A DNA stretch of 38,613 nt from an uncultured Clostridia bacterium (GTDB lineage: Bacteria; Bacillota; Clostridia; Oscillospirales; Oscillospiraceae). A program made the translations under genes and the position numbers. The stretch covers positions 1-38,613 of the forward strand of contig CAMUYE010000010.1 in NCBI GenBank assembly GCA_947164825.1, given 5' to 3'. How positions within the stretch are numbered: the first letter of the stretch is position 1; every line of letters begins with the position of its first letter. This document shows positions 32,493-38,613 of this stretch, piece after piece. The notes under the pieces are model-generated. The model did no database searches. It saw only the letters and a list, made by a program, of their open reading frames with translations, and was not told the DNA's origin.

Positions 32493-35400
32493 TTATTCCT
32501 CGTCGTCTTCCTGATAACCGGACTCCTCCAGCAGCTTTTCCAGCTTTTCCAGGTAGGTCAGGGACTCAAAACTGCCGGGTTCTTTGTCGTCGGGAGGAAG
32601 CTTGCTGGGATCGAAGACCCCCGTGGTGGACAGCAGCTCCCGGCGCCGGGCGGCGCTTTCGTCAGACTCCTGCGGGCCCGGACCGGAATCCTCCGCGGCA
32701 GCTTCCGGCTCCGCTTCGAACCGGTCCTCGCGGCTGTCTTCGTAACTGTCGGTTTCATCTGCCGGCTGCCCGACGTCCGCCGCCTCGGGCGGGAGACTGC
32801 TCAGCCCTCCGGTAAAGTCATCCTCCTCCGCCTCGTTCCAGGGCTGGGTCAGATCCAGCGGCGGCATGGAAGCGGTGGAAGCGGACAGCACGGGTTCGGC
32901 GCCGCGGGGCGGCATGGGCTCGGCGGCGGGGGGCGCGTCGGCGGGAGGCTCGTCCTCACTGCGGCGCGGGTCGGCCAGGGTCACCGGCACCTTGACGATC
33001 GGCGGATTGGTGAAACGTCCCAGCAGAGCCAGGATCAGGAACACCAGGAAAATCGCCAGACAGACGATGCTGATCTTCAGACCTAGGGCAAAGCCCGGCG
33101 TCTCATAGTTCAGGGCGATGGCGTGCAGGCCGGGCTCCAGATGGACGGCGATCATGGCGTCGCCCAGGGCAGTGATGCGGGCCGGTTCTCCATCCACGGT
33201 CAGTGTCCAGCCGTCGTCGTTGGGAATGGAGAGATAGAGCAGGCCCGGCTCTTCCGCGTGAACGGCTCCCTCGACCCGGGTATCGGTGACAAGGGTGGGA
33301 ATCATGGAGCGCTCGGAGAGCTTGGCGTAGGCTTCGTCAAAGAGCTCCGTGTTGAAGATCGTGGCGCCGTAGGTAACGGTGGCAGTCTTCCCGCTCTTGG
33401 CGCGGTAGCGAAGGCTGATCTCGTCTCCGGCGGAAAAGCTGCCCATGCAGCGGTTATAGCCGTAGTTGTCGGACCAGGTATACTGCCTCTCACCGTTGAG
33501 ATAGTAGATTACATCCTGGGTGGCGGCGCCTTTGGTATAAATGCAGAGCATTCCATCCTTGGGCATGACGTAGACGAGCTCCACATAGTTTTGCTCGCTG
33601 CACTCGCCCTTGACCTGGAAGCTGGCAGAGGTCTTGCCTTTGAGCTCGGCTGTGCCCACCGCCTGCACCCGCTCGGCGGACAGGCTCTCAAAGAGAGGCC
33701 CCTCAAAACCGGTCATTTCCCGGAACAGGCGGTTGAGCCTTTCAAAAGGCGCGCCGGCGTTCTGGCTGGAATCGTATTCCAGCGCGTCGTCATTGACCAG
33801 GAAGCCCATGGAGAGATAGGCTTTGTTTTCGAGCAGGCGCACTTTGCCCTGGGCGTCCACCTCCCGGAAGTACAGGGGATTCACGTTCCGGTCGTTCCGG
33901 TCGATGATATACTTGATGCCCAGCAGCAGATTCGTGAAGGGATCCGTCTCCTGGTAGCCGTAGCGGTTGGCCGCCACGGAAGCAGCCAGGCCAAGGCTCT
34001 GCAAGAAGGCGGAGACCCGGCTGTTGGCCGCGGAGGAGAAGACGGAGACGCCGTTGTAGCCCAGCAGGGTGCCGTCGTTGAGGGTCTGCTTCATGGCGAC
34101 TTCCGCTCTCCAGAGATCCACATTCTCCTCTTCCAGCCAGTGAATCGTCTCTACCATGGCGGCGGAATCCACTTTCTCATAGGGATAGTAGCCGGAACTG
34201 GTGAAGCCGATCTTCTTGACGCCCAGGATGGTACAGCCCAGGGATTCTCCCAACATGCAGACACACAAGCCCAGGACGAAAAGCTCCTTGCGAACAACGC
34301 GGAAGCTGTAGAGCAGCAGGATCGCCAGGGCGAACAGCGCCACAGCCGTGGAAGCCATCGCTACCCGGCGCGGGGCGCAGCTGATCACACAGTAGAGCAG
34401 GATGGTCACGGGAACGATTATCGCCGCGGCCCGCCACCGGGACAGGTGTTCCAACTGGGTATAGGCCCGGAAGGCCATGAAGATCACCGTGAAGGACCAG
34501 AGGAAGCTGAAGCGGTAGGGCAGCATATTGGGAAAATGCATCCCGTGCCAGAGATAGTCCAGAATGCGGAACAGGAAGCTGTTGGCAAACAGCAGGAGCA
34601 GGAGCACCGTGAAAATGCGCTCCCGCCGGGGGATGCGCTTGCATAAGAGATAGACCGCGGCCATGATGATCGTCAAAAAGCCGCAGAAGATATTGGGCAG
34701 ACCCTCCATCGTAGTCGGTTCTGTCAGGGTACCGGTGTTGGAGAGAATCGCCCGGATGCCCCGCAGGGGGGTCTTGAAGCAGTCCAGAAAACTGCCCACA
34801 TAGCCCAGCCGCAGGGTCAGCAGGGCCTCGTGGGCTCCGGCCCAGGAGGAACGGAAGGTCGAGCTGTCGGAGAAGGTGGGGGCCTCCTTGCCAAAGAAGT
34901 CGAAGAGCTCCGTTATCTCGCCGCGGTTGACCAGGTCGATTCCCTCCTGATAGGTCAGCTGGTCGTCCTCGACGATATTCATCGTGTAGGTGACGGGGGT
35001 CTTGTTGACGGCGGAGGAGGTGGACTGCAGGCCCAGATAGGCCGGGATCGTCAGAGCCGCCGTCATGCCGACGGCCACCAGGCTGAACAGCGCGATGCGC
35101 CAGAGCCGGGTCCACAGGCCGGCCAAGTCATCCCAGTTGACCACGTGCCAGCCGATGAAGATCAGCACGACCCAGATGCAGATGAACAGGCCGATATAGT
35201 AGCTGCACCAGACCGACAGCGCCAGGCTCAGGGTGTAGAGCACATAACGCCGATCCCGCAGGAGGCTGAAGGTCCCCAGGGTCACCAGGGGCAGCAGGGC
35301 CACGGTATCCAGCCAGATGGCATTCCAGTAATAGCCCATCAGGAAGGCGCAGAAGGCGTAGGCCGTGGAGAAAACAGCCACCGCGAACTCCTCCCGGCCA

Positions 35401-35843
35401 AAGGTCTTCTTCAGGAAATACGCACAGAACAGACCGGCAAAGCCCAGACGGCAGAGCACCGTCAGGTTGTACCAGAGCATCACAAGGCTGTCCGGCAGGA
35501 GCACCGCCGGAAGATTCAGCGGGCTTGCCAGATAGTAGGCGAACAGGGACAGGTAGTTTGTCCCCATGCCGGTGGTCCAGGAGTGGAACAGAGACTCCCC
35601 GTTCTGGATCCTGGATCGCAGGTCCAGGAAGAAGGGGTAGTACTGATGCCACTGATCATGGGCCAGGATCATCCGGCTGCCGAAGGGGGCGACCCCGCAC
35701 ACAGCCCAGATGAAGCCCATGATCAGCACGGGCAGAAGGAAGGCTGTCAGATAGAGCCAGCGCGGCTTGCGCGGCTTCGACAGGAAGCCGCCGGCGCTGT
35801 TGAGCCCCCGCAGGGTCCTGCGGGCCAGGTTGTGGAAGGTCAT
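32493..35843 (-). CDS. YfhO-family integral membrane protein (GT-C glycosyltransferase-like)
   Basis: The 1116-residue protein starts at ATG 35843, six bases after GAGGTG. It matches YfhO (PF09586): a first helix near residue 30, an external loop with HDQWHQYYPFFLDLR, then about a dozen helices to residue 540, a large extracytoplasmic domain (about 545-920) and a final helix (about 926-950). In B. subtilis, YfhO acts with CsbB and GtcA to add GlcNAc to lipoteichoic acid, so sugar transfer to an envelope polymer is the likely role; the substrate here is unknown. The last 160 or so residues form an acidic, Pro/Glu/Ser-rich tail ending in an amphipathic helix, LTYLEKLEKLLEESGY. It has its own promoter at 35906-35934 and no clear terminator. 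Confidence 0.88.
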   Translation of the reverse strand: MTFHNLARRTLRGLNSAGGFLSKPRKPRWLYLTAFLLPVLIMGFIWAVCGVAPFGSRMILAHDQWHQYYPFFLDLRSRIQNGESLFHSWTTGMGTNYLSLFAYYLASPLNLPAVLLPDSLVMLWYNLTVLCRLGFAGLFCAYFLKKTFGREEFAVAVFSTAYAFCAFLMGYYWNAIWLDTVALLPLVTLGTFSLLRDRRYVLYTLSLALSVWCSYYIGLFICIWVVLIFIGWHVVNWDDLAGLWTRLWRIALFSLVAVGMTAALTIPAYLGLQSTSSAVNKTPVTYTMNIVEDDQLTYQEGIDLVNRGEITELFDFFGKEAPTFSDSSTFRSSWAGAHEALLTLRLGYVGSFLDCFKTPLRGIRAILSNTGTLTEPTTMEGLPNIFCGFLTIIMAAVYLLCKRIPRRERIFTVLLLLLFANSFLFRILDYLWHGMHFPNMLPYRFSFLWSFTVIFMAFRAYTQLEHLSRWRAAAIIVPVTILLYCVISCAPRRVAMASTAVALFALAILLLYSFRVVRKELFVLGLCVCMLGESLGCTILGVKKIGFTSSGYYPYEKVDSAAMVETIHWLEEENVDLWRAEVAMKQTLNDGTLLGYNGVSVFSSAANSRVSAFLQSLGLAASVAANRYGYQETDPFTNLLLGIKYIIDRNDRNVNPLYFREVDAQGKVRLLENKAYLSMGFLVNDDALEYDSSQNAGAPFERLNRLFREMTGFEGPLFESLSAERVQAVGTAELKGKTSASFQVKGECSEQNYVELVYVMPKDGMLCIYTKGAATQDVIYYLNGERQYTWSDNYGYNRCMGSFSAGDEISLRYRAKSGKTATVTYGATIFNTELFDEAYAKLSERSMIPTLVTDTRVEGAVHAEEPGLLYLSIPNDDGWTLTVDGEPARITALGDAMIAVHLEPGLHAIALNYETPGFALGLKISIVCLAIFLVFLILALLGRFTNPPIVKVPVTLADPRRSEDEPPADAPPAAEPMPPRGAEPVLSASTASMPPLDLTQPWNEAEEDDFTGGLSSLPPEAADVGQPADETDSYEDSREDRFEAEPEAAAEDSGPGPQESDESAARRRELLSTTGVFDPSKLPPDDKEPGSFESLTYLEKLEKLLEESGYQEDDEE

Positions 35844-35905
35844 ATGGTTCACCTCGTGGAGGTCAGTAGTTGGTTCTGTCGAAATGCCATCAGGGAATTT
35901 TAGTT

Positions 35906-35934
35906 ATTATATCACATTTGAAAGCAAGTTTCAA
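35906..35934 (-). promoter_or_regulatory. Promoter of the YfhO-family gene
   Basis: TTGAAA (35929-35934), 17 nt, TATAAT (35906-35911) with TGA directly before the -10 (extended -10) on the minus strand. Confidence 0.82.
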
Positions 35935-35956
35935 CAGGGGAAAACCGCGTTTCTTA

Positions 35957-36004
35957 TTTGATATTATGTTAACTTAGATGTTTGATATTATGTTGACTTA
36001 GATG
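35957..36004. repeat. 24-bp tandem direct repeat, two copies
   Basis: Units 35957-35980 and 35981-36004 differ at one base. They are AT-rich in a GC-rich region and lie between the tex stop codon and the YfhO promoter. Function is not evident; a binding site for a regulator is possible. Confidence 0.9.
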
Positions 36005-36026
36005 AAAACGAGAGCTGTCCCCGATT

Positions 36027-38189
<2,163 letters not shown>

Positions 38190-38223
38190 TTTGATGTTTC
38201 CCTGCTTTCTGTGTTTTTTCAGT

Positions 38224-38252
38224 ATTATAGCAGATAAACGGTTCGCAGACAA
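38224..38252 (-). promoter_or_regulatory. Promoter of tex
   Basis: TTGTCT (38247-38252), 17 nt, TATAAT (38224-38229) on the minus strand, about 35 bp before the start codon. Confidence 0.75.
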
Positions 38253-38266
38253 GCCCCGAACGGGGA

Positions 38267-38311
38267 AAAAGCGCTCCGATTCCTGCGCGAGGCAGGAATC
38301 GGGGCGCTTTT
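38267..38311 (-). terminator. Terminator hairpin upstream of tex
   Basis: Arms of 20 nt (38267-38286 and 38292-38311) pair with one mismatch around a 5-nt loop, with A-rich and T-rich ends. On the minus strand the stem ends in CTTTTTCCCC. It insulates tex from transcription entering from beyond the window edge. Confidence 0.85.
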
Positions 38312-38395
38312 GGGGGACGATTTTTCGTCTGTCAAGGTTGTATGCCCCGGGTGGGGACTTGGCGGGCAGATCGCCCGCGCTGCAATGGGTTGTTT

Positions 38396-38412
38396 GGCGC
38401 ACACTGTGCGCC
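38396..38412. repeat. 17-nt palindrome, copy 1
   Basis: GGCGCACA and TGTGCGCC flank a single C; the same 17 bases and the following GCT recur at 38515-38531. Confidence 0.8.
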
Positions 38413-38427
38413 GCTGCGGGCGGGTCT

Positions 38428-38493
38428 GTTGCCTGTTGCCTGTTGCCTCGCATCCCCCGTCCCCTGATGCCTGATGCCTATTGCCTGATGCCT
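38428..38493. repeat. Heptanucleotide repeats GTTGCCT and GATGCCT, seven units
   Basis: Three GTTGCCT units (38428-38448) are followed, after a C-rich spacer, by GATGCCT, GATGCCT, ATTGCCT and GATGCCT (38466-38493), then CGTCGG. Same type as 32031-32051. Confidence 0.88.
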
Positions 38494-38514
38494 CGTCGGA
38501 GCGGGGCAGCGCGT

Positions 38515-38531
38515 GGCGCACACTGTGCGCC
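38515..38531. repeat. 17-nt palindrome, copy 2
   Basis: Identical to 38396-38412. The two copies bracket the heptanucleotide repeat array, so the unit palindrome-heptads-palindrome may be one element. Confidence 0.8.
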
Positions 38532-38560
38532 GCTACAGTTGCGGGTCGGCAGCTTGCATA

Positions 38561-38613
38561 TCAGCTTGATTGCTGGGTCGCTTTATAGGCGGCGGCGGAG
38601 TCGCCGTAGGTCA
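38561..38613 (-). CDS. Possible C-terminal tail of a gene beyond the window edge
   Basis: One minus-strand frame gives TYGDSAAAYKATQQSS and a TGA stop at 38561-38563. The amino acid make-up looks protein-like, but 16 residues are too few to identify a family. The terminator at 38267-38311 could serve it. Confidence 0.25.
   Translation of the reverse strand, partial: TYGDSAAAYKATQQSS

Larger units (their letters stand above)
38312..38560. other. Gene-free region with repeats and palindromes
   Basis: I see no credible gene here. Together with the tex promoter and terminator it makes a non-coding stretch of about 370 bp. It holds a 6-bp stem (38362-38378), two copies of a 17-nt palindrome (38396-38412, 38515-38531) and seven heptanucleotide units (38428-38493). 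Confidence 0.7.

Noticed and set aside
38532-38613. A tRNA gene at the window end
   Set aside because: No cloverleaf arms, T-loop GTTCRA motif or acceptor pairing could be found.

Overview
This window reads as a chromosomal segment from a GC-rich, Gram-positive member of the Clostridia, most like the Oscillospirales gut lineage. The evidence is strong AGGAGG-type ribosome binding sites, sigma-A-like promoters, lipoboxes, an SLH-bearing surface protein, a lipoprotein-type YidC followed by Jag, and an rpmH-rnpA-yidD-yidC-jag block. No species can be named from the sequence alone. No rRNA, tRNA, CRISPR array, transposase or phage gene was seen.

Layout. Positions 1-8447 are read on the minus strand: a cut-off EF-G-like GTPase; a 1684-residue repeat-rich membrane protein whose C-terminal third looks like a catalytically dead P-type ATPase; the rRNA methyltransferase RlmB; and a YibE/F membrane protein. 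Divergent promoters at about 8.5 kb open a plus-strand operon (8649-14606): a DUF2207 membrane protein, mnmA, a membrane-anchored phosphodiester glycosidase-like (NAGPA) protein and a duplicated-domain lipoprotein. Convergent terminators separate it from a 2006-residue secreted protein on the minus strand (14743-20763), which carries a PHP-type metallohydrolase domain and SLH repeats. Two plus-strand genes follow: an RlmA-like methyltransferase and a small membrane protein with a cysteine cluster.

From 22.4 to 38.2 kb everything is on the minus strand. In transcription order these are tex, a YfhO-family membrane protein, rpmH-rnpA-yidD-yidC-jag, then glgP, a GH13 neopullulanase, a membrane-anchored array of six RanBP2-like zinc fingers, and a TraB/GumN lipoprotein. 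The rpmH-jag block supplies ribosomal protein L34, the RNase P protein, membrane insertion and an RNA-binding partner. glgP and the GH13 enzyme form a small alpha-glucan degradation unit. dnaA, usually next to rpmH in Firmicutes, is not here.

Intergenic DNA holds several repeat types: two near-identical copies of a 123-bp nested palindrome, heptanucleotide tandem repeats at four sites, a 24-bp tandem pair, and a duplicated 17-bp palindrome. The most unusual items are the pseudo-P-type ATPase with its long disordered repeat tail, the bacterial RanBP2-like zinc finger array, the PHP/SLH surface protein, and the heptanucleotide and palindromic repeats.
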